56,015 nt of DNA. It comes from Chloroflexus islandicus (GTDB lineage Bacteria; Chloroflexota; Chloroflexia; Chloroflexales; Chloroflexaceae). Shown here piece after piece: positions 32,908-41,037 of the stretch. Each line of letters opens with the position of its first letter. Position 1 is the stretch's first letter. Both the position numbers and the translations under genes were made by a program. The stretch is from NCBI RefSeq assembly GCF_001650695.1, contig NZ_LWQS01000054.1:1-56015 (forward strand). Reading direction: 5' to 3'. The notes beneath the pieces are model-generated. The model saw only the letters and a program-made list of their open reading frames with translations. It made no database searches and had not been told where the DNA came from.

Positions 32908-33942
32908 ATGAGCGGGTTGTATCCAATGTTGTGCGAGCCGCGGCTGGTAGAACCGATTTGGGGCGGGCAACGCTTGGCGCCGTGGCTAGAATTGCCGCCG
33001 CCGCACCCCGAACGGCTCGGCGAGATTTGGCTGGTCTTTGATAGCAACCGGGTGAGCAATGGCCCGCTGGCGGGGGAGACCATTGCCGAGCTAGCGCGCG
33101 CGCATGGCGCGGCGCTGGTGGGCACGCGGCCGTATGCTCGCTATGGGGCCGACCTGCCGCTGCTGGCGAAGTTTATCGACGCCGCCGACCGGCTCTCGGT
33201 GCAGGTACACCCTGACGACGAGTATGCCCATACCGTCGAAGCGCATACCGGCTTCCACGGCAAAACCGAGGCATGGTACATTCTGGACGCCGAGCCGGGG
33301 GCAACGGTGACGCTCGGCATGCGCGCGCCGGCTGAGCGGGAGGAGCTAGCGGCGGCGATTGCCGATGGCACGGTGGAAGAGCTGCTTGCCCAACAACCGG
33401 TCAGCGCCGGCGACTTGATCTTCGTGCCAGCCGGGACGATCCATGCGATTAACGCTGGGATCATGTTGTTTGAAATCCAGCAGAAATCGGATCTGACCTA
33501 CCGGCTTTACGACTACAACCGGTGCGACGCGCGTACTGGCCGGCCACGCGAGCTGCATATCGAACAGGCGTTAGCGGTGAGCCGGCGCGAACCGGCGACG
33601 ACCGCACAGCTCCGGCCATTGCCGCTGGACGAGCAGCGTGATCTGTTGGTGGCTTGCGCGTCGTTTGCGTTGGAACGCTGGCGGGTGCAAGGCAGCCTCA
33701 GCGCCGTGACCGATCCCGGTTCACTGGAGATTTTGACGGTGATTGCCGGAACGGTGCAACTGGTGTGGGGCAAGGAGACGCTCGAGTTGCGGCGGGGGGC
33801 GGCAGTGCTCTTGCCGGCGATATTGGGGGCATACCGGCTGGAAGCGAGTGATGCCACCGTGTTGCGCTCGTATATTCCCGATCTGCCCGCATTACTGGCG
33901 GCGGCTGGCGCTGCACCCGGCGCCGTCCCCATTTTTCCATAG
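32908..33942 (+). CDS. manA: Mannose-6-phosphate isomerase, class I
   Basis: A 344-residue zinc isomerase converting mannose 6-phosphate and fructose 6-phosphate. The N-terminus LYPMLCEPRLVEPIWGGQRLAPWL has the family WGG. Zinc ligands are visible: Gln and His in SVQVHPDDEYA, Glu in GKTEAWYIL and His in PAGTIHAI. Later conserved parts are MLFEIQQKSDLTYRLYDYNR and the C-terminal cupin with VIAGTVQLVWG. An AAGGA precedes the ATG. rsmE starts 8 bp after the stop, so these share a message. It could serve mannose from the GH38 cluster or supply GDP-mannose precursors. Confidence 0.92.
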   Translation: MSGLYPMLCEPRLVEPIWGGQRLAPWLELPPPHPERLGEIWLVFDSNRVSNGPLAGETIAELARAHGAALVGTRPYARYGADLPLLAKFIDAADRLSVQVHPDDEYAHTVEAHTGFHGKTEAWYILDAEPGATVTLGMRAPAEREELAAAIADGTVEELLAQQPVSAGDLIFVPAGTIHAINAGIMLFEIQQKSDLTYRLYDYNRCDARTGRPRELHIEQALAVSRREPATTAQLRPLPLDEQRDLLVACASFALERWRVQGSLSAVTDPGSLEILTVIAGTVQLVWGKETLELRRGAAVLLPAILGAYRLEASDATVLRSYIPDLPALLAAAGAAPGAVPIFP

Positions 33943-33950
33943 ATACTGCC

Positions 33951-34706
33951 GTGGATGACGCAACAACGATACCCAATACCCGGCGCTTCTTCGTTGATCC
34001 AGCATGGTTGCGTTCTGATCAGATCGAGATCGATGATCCGGCGCTAGTGCATCAGTGGGGGCGGGTGTTGCGGCTCAGCGCCGGCGACCGGGTGGTATTG
34101 CTCGATGGGCACGGCTTGGCGGCGGTGGTCGAGATTGCCGCCATTGACCGGAAACGAGCGCATGGTCACGTTATTGCGCGTTGCCAAGCCGGCGGCGAGC
34201 CAGCGGTGGCGTTCGACCTCTATCTGGCCTTGATCCGGCCGGAGCGGTTTGAATGGGCGTTGCAAAAAGCGGTAGAATTGGGCGCGCGCCGGATTGTGCC
34301 GGTGGCGTTTGCCCGTTCGTTGCCGAGTGATCGGGCCGATGAGCGCCGGCTGGCCCGTTGGCAACGGATCGCCACTGAAGCTGCTGAGCAATCGGGGCGG
34401 GGCCGGATTCCGGCTGTCGCTGTGCCCCAACCATTCGCGGCAGCGCTGGCAGCGAGCGTTACTGCCGATCTGGCCATCTTGCTCGATGAACAGGCGAGCC
34501 GCCATCTGCGTGAGGTGGTCAGCACCCACGCAACGGCGCGCCAGATCGCGATCTTCTCAGGGCCGGAAGGCGGCATTGATCCGGCCGAGCGGGAGATGGC
34601 GCTTGGGCACGGGTTGCAAGCCGTCTCATTGGGGCCGCGCATCTTGCGCGCCGAAACCGCGCCGTTGGCAGCGTTAGCGATGCTGCAATATGCACTTCAC
34701 AGCTAG
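33951..34706 (+). CDS. rsmE: 16S rRNA m3U1498 methyltransferase
   Basis: A 251-residue SPOUT-class methyltransferase that modifies U1498 of 16S rRNA. The N-terminal PUA-like domain begins RRFFVDPAWLRSDQIEIDDPALVHQWGRVLRLSAGD. The C-terminal knot carries IFSGPEGGIDPAEREMA and SLGPRILRAETAPLAALAML, both diagnostic. The start is a GTG at 33951; no better ATG is in frame before conserved sequence. It is 8 bp after manA, and ctpA follows closely. Confidence 0.93.
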   Translation: MDDATTIPNTRRFFVDPAWLRSDQIEIDDPALVHQWGRVLRLSAGDRVVLLDGHGLAAVVEIAAIDRKRAHGHVIARCQAGGEPAVAFDLYLALIRPERFEWALQKAVELGARRIVPVAFARSLPSDRADERRLARWQRIATEAAEQSGRGRIPAVAVPQPFAAALAASVTADLAILLDEQASRHLREVVSTHATARQIAIFSGPEGGIDPAEREMALGHGLQAVSLGPRILRAETAPLAALAMLQYALHS

Positions 34707-34719
34707 AAAAGGCTGTTCC

Positions 34720-36054
34720 ATGGAACGGGCTTGGGCCATTATCGGCAAAATCACGCAATGGGTTGCCGTGATCGCAGTCGCTTTCCTTGGCGGTTGGATC
34801 ACCGGGCGGATTGTCGGCGTCTCGCCGATTGATGTCTTCATCACTGGCGTCTCGAATGCCGACGCGCGGCTGCTCACCCCCGGCGACCGGCGCCAGCAAT
34901 TCGCCGTCTTCTGGGATGTCTGGGATCTGGTGGAGGGTAATTTCTACCAACCCGAAGCGATTGATCGCCAGCGCATGGTGTACGGCGCGATTCGCGGGAT
35001 GCTGGGGACGCTCGACGATCCCTACACCTTCTTCCAAGAGCCGGAAGAGGCGCGGCAAAACCGCGAATCGATGGAAGGGCGCTTTGAAGGCATTGGGGCC
35101 TATTTGCGGGTGGAAAACGGCCAGATCATTATTGACCGCCCGATCCGTAATTCACCCGCCGAGCAAGCTGGCTTGCAACCGGGTGACATCATCGTGGCAG
35201 TAGATGACCAACCGTTGGCCGAGTTGATTGCCGGCCTCAGCGACAGTGACGCCAGCGCGCGCGCAGTGAGCCTGATTCGCGGCCCGGCAGGCACCGTGGT
35301 GCGCTTGACCATCCGCCGGCCGGCGGACGATCGCGTCTTTACCGTCGCCATCACCCGCGCCGCCATTCCGCTGATCACCGTCAATAGTGCCCTCTTGCCC
35401 GACGGGATCGCGTACATCCAGATTACCGAGTTCAAAGCGAGTACAACTGAACTCCTTGACCAAGCCATCGCCGAACTCCGTCCGCAACAACCACGCGCGA
35501 TCGTGCTCGATCTGCGCAACAATTCAGGCGGCTTCTTAACCACGGCCCAAGAGGTATTAGGCCGGTTTTACGACGGGATCGCGCTCTATGAAGAGGAGCG
35601 CGGCGGCGTAAATAAAGAATTGCGCACGATTGCAGCGCCTGCCGATCGGCGGTTATACGGTATTCCTATGGTGGTGTTGGTGAATGGCGGATCGGCCAGC
35701 GCCGCCGAGGTGGTGGCCGGCGCGTTGCGCGATGAGCGGCCAAACACGACATTGCTCGGCGAGAAGACCTTTGGCAAGGGATCGGTGCAAAACATCTACA
35801 CGTTGCGCGATGGCAGCAGCGTGCGGATCACGATTGCGCGCTGGATTACGCCGGAGGGCGAGGCGATTAATGGGGTCGGGATTACGCCAGAGCATGTTGT
35901 GCCAGCGTCGAACGAAGCGGAATATGCTGCGCCGTGCGTACCTGACCGGCCAGCGGAGGACAGTTGCGCCGATGCGCAACTCTATTGGGCATTGAAGCTG
36001 TTGCGTGAAGGTATAGCGCCGCCAGCGGCGACCGCAACAGTAACGGCCCCCTGA
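34720..36054 (+). CDS. Carboxy-terminal processing protease, S41 family
   Basis: A 444-residue extracytoplasmic serine protease. One N-terminal helix (WVAVIAVAFLGGWITG) anchors it. The region VWDLVEGNFYQPEAIDRQRMVYGAIRGMLGTLDDPYT is the conserved N-domain. The PDZ domain runs about 105-190 (GRFEGIGAYLRVENGQ, NSPAEQAGLQPGDIIVAVDD). The protease core has YIQITEF, IVLDLRNNSGGFL, NGGSASAAEVVAGAL with the catalytic Ser at about 325-327, and GEKTFGKGSVQ with the Lys at 353. The start at 34720 follows AAAAGG; an upstream ATG at 34690 would overlap rsmE. Its stop codon sits in the loop of a 9-bp hairpin. Confidence 0.93.
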   Translation: MERAWAIIGKITQWVAVIAVAFLGGWITGRIVGVSPIDVFITGVSNADARLLTPGDRRQQFAVFWDVWDLVEGNFYQPEAIDRQRMVYGAIRGMLGTLDDPYTFFQEPEEARQNRESMEGRFEGIGAYLRVENGQIIIDRPIRNSPAEQAGLQPGDIIVAVDDQPLAELIAGLSDSDASARAVSLIRGPAGTVVRLTIRRPADDRVFTVAITRAAIPLITVNSALLPDGIAYIQITEFKASTTELLDQAIAELRPQQPRAIVLDLRNNSGGFLTTAQEVLGRFYDGIALYEEERGGVNKELRTIAAPADRRLYGIPMVVLVNGGSASAAEVVAGALRDERPNTTLLGEKTFGKGSVQNIYTLRDGSSVRITIARWITPEGEAINGVGITPEHVVPASNEAEYAAPCVPDRPAEDSCADAQLYWALKLLREGIAPPAATATVTAP

Positions 36055-36065
36055 GCGGGGGCCGT
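36043..36065 (+). terminator. Stop-codon hairpin of the S41 protease gene
   Basis: ACGGCCCCC (36043-36051) pairs with GGGGGCCGT (36057-36065), and the TGA stop of the protease gene (36052-36054) occupies the loop. No T-run follows. Confidence 0.5.
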
Positions 36066-36071
36066 ACACCG

Positions 36072-36214
36072 GGCGGCGGGCCAAGGGGCAAGCGCGAGGA
36101 AGCGGCAGACACCTTGCCGCGTGGGGCAGAAATTGGGGAGGCAGAGATCCTGACTGGCAGGGAGGACATGGATGGACGGCATCGCATGTCCAATCTCTCA
36201 GGAAGCCCGCCGCC
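36072..36214. ncRNA. Candidate structured RNA of about 143 nt
   Basis: A closing helix GGCGGCGGGC (36072-36081) / GCCCGCCGCC (36205-36214) encloses two arms. One arm is GGCAAG (36087-36092) / CTTGCC (36113-36118). The other is AGAGAT (36143-36148) / ATCTCT (36193-36198), stacked on GGACATG (36164-36170) / CATGTCC (36185-36191). On the plus strand the closing helix is followed within 15 bases by TTTT; on the minus strand a TATACT lies just upstream. It matches no RNA family I can recognise, and the strand is undecided. Confidence 0.35.
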
Positions 36215-36649
36215 AACCGGCACAGTTTTAGTATAGCAATGACGCAGTGCAGAAAAAGAGAATGGGCGGCTACCCTCAGTAGCGATTTGGTTACTGTAAG
36301 GGCATCCTTGAGCGGCGAGACCATCATGCAGCGGTGCATGTCATTGACAGGCGCGGTACAATATTTGCAAACAAATGTTCTAAATTAGGATGGTCAAAGC
36401 GTTGCGGCGAGAAAACGAAAAACGAATGACGACATGGCTGATCCAAGCTCATGCCTGACGTGTATCGTGACAGAGCGACATCGGTGTAGTAACATCATGC
36501 GGCGACAACTGCCGCGCTGGGCAGGGATTAAACTGGACGGCAACGGCTGCGCGTTGTCCGGCAATCCGCTCGCAATAGCATTACGATGGGCTTGAAAGCA
36601 TATTTTTGACGTTTTGTGCGGCGATTCTCAACCTTAAGCTGAGGTGGCT
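36215..36649. other. Intergenic DNA without a recognised gene
   Basis: A relatively A+T-rich stretch upstream of the pseudokinase gene. I see no open frame with protein-like composition. An AGTATA at 36228-36233 could be a minus-strand -10. A TTGACA-like and a TACAAT-like hexamer near 36345-36362 are too close together to be one promoter. The true pseudokinase promoter is not obvious. Confidence 0.5.
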
Positions 36650-38611
36650 ATGAGTACACCACGCCCCACCATCCGCGGCGAACGGCGATCTAACGACACA
36701 AACGACCTTGAATTGCGCGACTACCGGTTGCACGAACAGGTCGGGCAAGACGAGCTATCGATCATCTACCGCGCCACGCACCAGACGCTCAACCGGCCAG
36801 TGTACGTCGCGATCTTACGCCGCCACGATTGGATCTCAAACAGCCGGTTTCAACTTGCCGCCCGGCTAGCGGCCACCCTCAGCCACCCGCACCTATTGCC
36901 GGTGATCGACGCCGGCCATGATGATCGCTACGGCGACTACATGGTAACGCCGTATATTGATGCTCGCCCACTGAGCGATATACTGGCCGAAGGCGCACCC
37001 GATTTAGCGCGCGCTATGCGGATCATCAGCCAGATCGCCGCCGCCATTGATTACCTGCACAAGCAGCAGGTGGTGCATCGTGACGTACAGCCGGCCAACA
37101 TTTTAGTCACGCAGCAGGGTAATGCCTATCTGACCAACCTTAGTCTTGCCGCAGCGCCCGATGCGCCGCTCGATCTGAGCACGTTGAGCGAGGCCGAGTA
37201 TCTGACCCCATACTCGGCGCCTGAGTTGCACCTTGCCCAGACCGAGGCGCATCCGGCGCTCGATATCTACAGTCTGGGGGCAGTTGCCTACCACCTGCTC
37301 AGCGGCGAATTACCGCCGAGCGGCCTGATCGTGGAACTTGATCTGGCCGGCAAACCCCCGGCGCTGGTACTGGCCGAACGGGTGCTGTTGCGGATGCTCT
37401 CGCCGCAGCCGAACTTGCGGTTTCTGACCGCCAGTGCAGCAGCGAACGCGCTCAGGCTCGCAGTACGCACTTTGCTTGACCAGACCACGACCGATATGGA
37501 GGAGGCGCAGTGGGAAACGTACGCCGAGTGGTTTGAAAATCCGCTGGAATTGGCGCTCACCGCCGAGTTGTCGGATCTTGCCGAGCAGTTCAACGACTTC
37601 CTCACCGAATCGCGCAAGCGAGCCGATCTCCTCCACCAGCGCAATTATTTGCGCAGATGGCTCAACTACTGGAGCCGGCAGCATCCGTTGCGCCGCCAAT
37701 CGCTCGGCCAACTGATCGAGTTTGAATCGATTGCCAGTTATAACATCTACTTCTACGAACTGAAGGTGTTGTACGAGTTTCGCACGTCGCCGAAGCCGCA
37801 GATTCGCCCGATGCAGCTCGATGAACGGCCGATCGCTGAACCGGCGCTTGATGTGTGGAAGACGCAATTGCCGCCGCCAAAGGATTTTGCCTCGGAAGCG
37901 GGCGGCGAGGTGGTCTTGCCGGGATCGCGGCGGTTCTTTACCTGCCCCGACTGCCAAGGTTCGGGGCAAATCCAATGCCCGCAATGCCAAGGCAAAGGGA
38001 TGATCAAGCCGCGGGCAAAGCGGGGTGAGCCTGAGCCGGTCGAGCAGACGTGTCCGCAATGCCGGGGGTATGGGAAGGTGCGCTGCGACAAGTGCGCCGG
38101 CAATGGCAATTTAGTCGAAGAGAAGGTGTTCCGTTGGTCGCGCAAGGCGATCGTGCATGAGAATAATGATGATAGCGAGGGATTGCCGCCGAAGGTGCAA
38201 GCACTGTTGCGCCAGCGCGCGCGCAAGGTGTACGAGGCGGAGATTGACCTGTACGATAGCCATTGGCACAGCGCCGGGCCGCTGAGCGCGTTGATCGAAC
38301 TGGCGAGCAAAGAGGCCGGCGAGCAGGGGCGGCCATTGCGGGCATTGTTGCAGATCAAGGGTGCGATGGTGACGCAGATCAATGGCTCGCTCGATGAGCA
38401 GGAATGCGAGTTGTACCTGATTAGAAAGAATGAACCGCAAGTAGCGACCGATGCGCCTGATCAGTCGCCGAGTTCGGTTGAGCAACGTTTGTTCGATAAA
38501 GAGACGTTAGTTAGTACGATTTCGTTGTGGAATTGGGAACGGATTGCGTTGGCGGTGGTGGTGTTGTTGTTTGTGGTGATGGCGATGGTGGTGGGGATCA
38601 TAATGATGTAG
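36650..38611 (+). CDS. Pseudokinase fused to DnaJ-type zinc finger, tail-anchored
   Basis: A 653-residue protein. Residues about 20-270 follow the bacterial Ser/Thr kinase fold (DYRLHEQVGQDELSIIYRAT, LSHPHLLPVIDAG, YLHKQQVVHRDVQPANILV, YSAPELHLAQTEAHPALDIYSLGAVAYHLLSGELPP). Key catalytic residues are lost: the VAIK Lys is Leu56, the Gly-rich loop is absent, the HRD loop has Gln147 in place of Lys, and DFG is NLS (163-165). HRD Asp145 and Asn150 remain. A helical linker follows. At 432-487 there are four CxxCxGxG motifs (CPDCQGSG, CPQCQGKG, CPQCRGYG, CDKCAGNG), as in DnaJ. The last 25 residues are a membrane helix. GAGGTG precedes the ATG at 36650. It probably works as a membrane-bound binding or sensing scaffold. 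Confidence 0.85.
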   Translation: MSTPRPTIRGERRSNDTNDLELRDYRLHEQVGQDELSIIYRATHQTLNRPVYVAILRRHDWISNSRFQLAARLAATLSHPHLLPVIDAGHDDRYGDYMVTPYIDARPLSDILAEGAPDLARAMRIISQIAAAIDYLHKQQVVHRDVQPANILVTQQGNAYLTNLSLAAAPDAPLDLSTLSEAEYLTPYSAPELHLAQTEAHPALDIYSLGAVAYHLLSGELPPSGLIVELDLAGKPPALVLAERVLLRMLSPQPNLRFLTASAAANALRLAVRTLLDQTTTDMEEAQWETYAEWFENPLELALTAELSDLAEQFNDFLTESRKRADLLHQRNYLRRWLNYWSRQHPLRRQSLGQLIEFESIASYNIYFYELKVLYEFRTSPKPQIRPMQLDERPIAEPALDVWKTQLPPPKDFASEAGGEVVLPGSRRFFTCPDCQGSGQIQCPQCQGKGMIKPRAKRGEPEPVEQTCPQCRGYGKVRCDKCAGNGNLVEEKVFRWSRKAIVHENNDDSEGLPPKVQALLRQRARKVYEAEIDLYDSHWHSAGPLSALIELASKEAGEQGRPLRALLQIKGAMVTQINGSLDEQECELYLIRKNEPQVATDAPDQSPSSVEQRLFDKETLVSTISLWNWERIALAVVVLLFVVMAMVVGIIMM

Positions 38612-38630
38612 GGCGCAGGCTGCTGCGAGG

Positions 38631-38720
38631 GGGGGCACAGCACGCTGTGGGGGCACAGCACGCTGCGGGGGCACAGCACGCTGTGGGGGCACAGCACGCT
38701 GCGGGGGCACAGCACGCTGT
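38631..38720. repeat. Five-copy 18-bp tandem repeat
   Basis: Five perfect units GGGGGCACAGCACGCTG(T/C) start at 38631, 38649, 38667, 38685 and 38703. The last base alternates T, C, T, C, T, so the higher-order unit is 36 bp. Unit 5 and the following GCCCC make the palindrome GGGGCACAGC-AC-GCTGTGCCCC. It lies between the convergent pseudokinase and helicase genes. Confidence 0.95.
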
Positions 38721-38724
38721 GCCC

Positions 38725-40674
38725 CTACGGGGGCGTCGCACGCGACGCCCCCGTTCGTTCGCGGCCAAAGGCGATAATTTCGTCGAGGAAGCGGGATGGT
38801 TTGAGGCGCTGGCCGCGGTTGCGGCTGGATGTCCACGATAGGTAGAGCCGTTCGGCGGCGCGGGTGATGGCGACATAACATAACCGCCGCTCTTCCTCAA
38901 GGCTGGCGGAGTCGCCGAGGCTGCGTTCGTGGGGCAGGGTGCCTTCCTCTAACCCAACCACAAACACAAATGGCCATTCTAACCCTTTGGCGGCGTGAAT
39001 CGTGAGCAATTGCACCCGATCACGATCATCGTCGTCATCGTCGGTATTAGTCATCAGGGCCACTTCCTGCAAGAACGAGCTCAGCTCGGTATGCTCTTCG
39101 GCGGCGCGCAGCAACTCTTGCAGATGGGCGCGCGCTTCAGCCAATTCCTCGGCGTCGAACCGTTCGGCCAACGCGGCCATATAGCCACTCTGTTCCAATA
39201 CATCGGCCAGCAGATGATCGGGCGGCATCGTGCCCGTCGCCAGTCGCCGCCAGCGTTGGAGGAGGGCAAACAGGCGGCGGGCGCCTTCGACCGCGCGCGG
39301 GCTAAGGCCGGGGATTGCGGCGGCGTGGCCGAGCGCCTCGCTGAGCGGGATCGCTTGAGCAGCGGCGAAGGCGGCGATGGTGGCTAGCGCCTGCCCGCCC
39401 AACCCGCGTGCTGGCACATTGGCAATCCGGGTGAGGCTCAGGCTATCGGCGGGATTGGCGATGCAGCGCAGATAGGCCAGCGCATCGCGCACCACGGCCC
39501 GGTCGAAGAAGCTGACCCCGCCGCGCACCACGTAGGGCAAGCGGGCATGGCGCAAGGCCTGTTCGAGCGGGCGGCTCATGTGGCGGGTGCGGAAGAGCAC
39601 CGCTACTTCGCGCAAGCGGCGGCCTTGCCGTTGCAGCTCGGCAATCGAACGGGCCACCTGCTCGGCCTCTTCGCGGCTATCCTTAGCTTCGCTGATCAAC
39701 ACACACCGCTCGGCGGCAACCGTCGCCGCGGCGCGCAACTGCATGGGGGCCACGCTGCGGCTATGGCGAATAATGGCATAGGCTGCATCGAGGATCGGCT
39801 GGCGCGAGCGGTAGTTGGTTGCCAGCTCGATCACCTGCGCGTCAGGAAAATCGGTGGCAAAGCGGCTGATAATGCTGTGATCGGCATTGCGAAAACCGTA
39901 GATGCTTTGCATGGCGTCGCCAACCACGAACAGCGAACGGGGACGGTTGGCGGTTGGGCGGGTGAGCAGCTCGATCAGCGCGTGCTGGCTGGGATCGGTA
40001 TCTTGATACTCATCAACCAGCACGTGCGACCAGCGCTGCTGGTAGGTCGCCAGCAGATCATGGTCTTCGCTGAGCAGGCGGTAGGCGGTGAGAATCAGGT
40101 CATCGAAATCGAGCGCATTGGCCTGTTCGAGCGCGCGCTGGTAGCGGCGGTAGCATGCGGCGACGAAGCGGTCGAGCGGATCGGCGGCGAAGCGGGCCAT
40201 CAACCGTGGGGTGAGCATACGGCTCTTGGCGCGGGAAATCAGGCGTAGCACCTCATCGGCCTCGATCATGCGCGGCGGCGTTTCGGTGACGCCGGCCAAG
40301 GCCTCGGCAGCCAATTGCAACTGTTCATCGCCGGCGTAGATCGAGAATGACGCGGTATAGCCCTTCAGGCGGCCTTCAATCGACTCACGCAGGATACGGG
40401 TGCAGACGGCGTGAAAGGTGCCGCTGGTGAGGCCGCGAATGCGCGCGCCGAGCAGACCGCGCAGCCGCTCGCGCATCTCGCGCGCTGCCTTGTTGGTAAA
40501 GGTGACGGCCAGTATCTGCGACGGCGACACACCGTAATGGGTAATCAAATAGGCAATGCGCAACGTCAGCACGCGCGTCTTGCCGCTGCCGGCGCCGGCC
40601 TTGACCAGCACCGGCCCGATCGGCGCCGTCACGGCGGCGCGTTGCGCCGGATTAAGGTGGTTGAGCTGTTCCAT
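38725..40674 (-). CDS. UvrD/PcrA-type superfamily 1 DNA helicase
   Basis: A 649-residue 3'-5' helicase for DNA repair or replication restart, a little shorter than the 720-780 typical of UvrD or PcrA. Walker A is KAGAGSGKTRVL. Motif Ia is AVTFTNKAAREMRERL. Motif II is VLVDEYQDTDPSQHALI. Motif III is VGDAMQSIYGFRNAD, motif IV LATNYRSR, motif V LLTIHAAKGLEWPFVFVVGL and motif VI CYVAITRAAERLYLSW. The C-terminal tail is missing the region that contacts UvrB or RNA polymerase in UvrD. The ATG at 40674 (MEQLNHLNPAQ) is preferred to 40686. The last codons fall inside a hairpin repeat. An extended -10 promoter lies 42 bp upstream. Confidence 0.93.
   Translation of the reverse strand: MEQLNHLNPAQRAAVTAPIGPVLVKAGAGSGKTRVLTLRIAYLITHYGVSPSQILAVTFTNKAAREMRERLRGLLGARIRGLTSGTFHAVCTRILRESIEGRLKGYTASFSIYAGDEQLQLAAEALAGVTETPPRMIEADEVLRLISRAKSRMLTPRLMARFAADPLDRFVAACYRRYQRALEQANALDFDDLILTAYRLLSEDHDLLATYQQRWSHVLVDEYQDTDPSQHALIELLTRPTANRPRSLFVVGDAMQSIYGFRNADHSIISRFATDFPDAQVIELATNYRSRQPILDAAYAIIRHSRSVAPMQLRAAATVAAERCVLISEAKDSREEAEQVARSIAELQRQGRRLREVAVLFRTRHMSRPLEQALRHARLPYVVRGGVSFFDRAVVRDALAYLRCIANPADSLSLTRIANVPARGLGGQALATIAAFAAAQAIPLSEALGHAAAIPGLSPRAVEGARRLFALLQRWRRLATGTMPPDHLLADVLEQSGYMAALAERFDAEELAEARAHLQELLRAAEEHTELSSFLQEVALMTNTDDDDDDRDRVQLLTIHAAKGLEWPFVFVVGLEEGTLPHERSLGDSASLEEERRLCYVAITRAAERLYLSWTSSRNRGQRLKPSRFLDEIIAFGRERTGASRATPP
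38729..38752. terminator. Hairpin in the 3' codons of the helicase gene
   Basis: GGGGGCGTCGC (38729-38739) and GCGACGCCCCC (38742-38752) form 11-bp arms around AC. The hairpin lies inside the final codons of the helicase gene and next to the 18-bp repeat; it may terminate transcription from both sides. Confidence 0.5.
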
Positions 40675-40715
40675 AGACCATCCCATTCGCCAACCCGCAG
40701 GATCGCCGGCGAGGT

Positions 40716-40724
40716 ATTATACCA
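40716..40724 (-). promoter_or_regulatory. Extended -10 promoter of the helicase gene
   Basis: On the minus strand 40724-40716 reads TGGTATAAT, a perfect extended -10. The -35 region is weak. It implies a leader of about 35 nt before the ATG at 40674. Confidence 0.6.
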
Positions 40725-40949
40725 GATGAGATGTGGGGTGAGGGATGCGAAGAGGGGCGGATCGGACTGGAGCGAGACGCAGCCGCGTGGAGCCGGGCTG
40801 AAGACAATGCCCAGCGGGTTAAGACAGAGATGGGTTAGCCAACGATCCCCAGCCGCTATATTGGGACAATCGCATCCGGCGCAACGTATGATCATGCGAT
40901 CGATTACTGGTCATTCCGGTAGATGAGATTACCAATAACCTAATCGTGC

Positions 40950-40978
40950 TTGACAAGGATTTACGAATGATGTATCAT
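40950..40978 (+). promoter_or_regulatory. Sigma-70-type promoter of the beta-propeller/SpoIID operon
   Basis: TTGACA at 40950-40955 and TATCAT at 40973-40978, 17 bases apart. The -10 overlaps the first two bases of a 12-bp repeat array that forms the leader. Confidence 0.7.
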
Positions 40979-41024
40979 CCATCTCAAAATCCATCTCAAA
41001 ATCCATCTCAAAATCCATCTCAAA
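40977..41024 (+). repeat. Four perfect 12-bp repeats in the 5' UTR
   Basis: ATCCATCTCAAA is repeated four times without change (40977, 40989, 41001, 41013), ending directly against AAGGAG at 41025-41030, the ribosome binding site for the ATG at 41038. Copy-number change would alter the leader length but not the Shine-Dalgarno spacing. Confidence 0.95.
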
Positions 41025-41037
41025 AAGGAGATGTTTT

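Noticed and set aside
36340-36365. Promoter made of TTGACA and TACAAT
   Set aside because: The hexamers are only about 7 bases apart, too close for sigma-70.
38527-38841. Plus-strand frame with GAQHAVGAQHAA repeats
   Set aside because: It is the translation of the 18-bp tandem repeat and overlaps the ends of two real genes.
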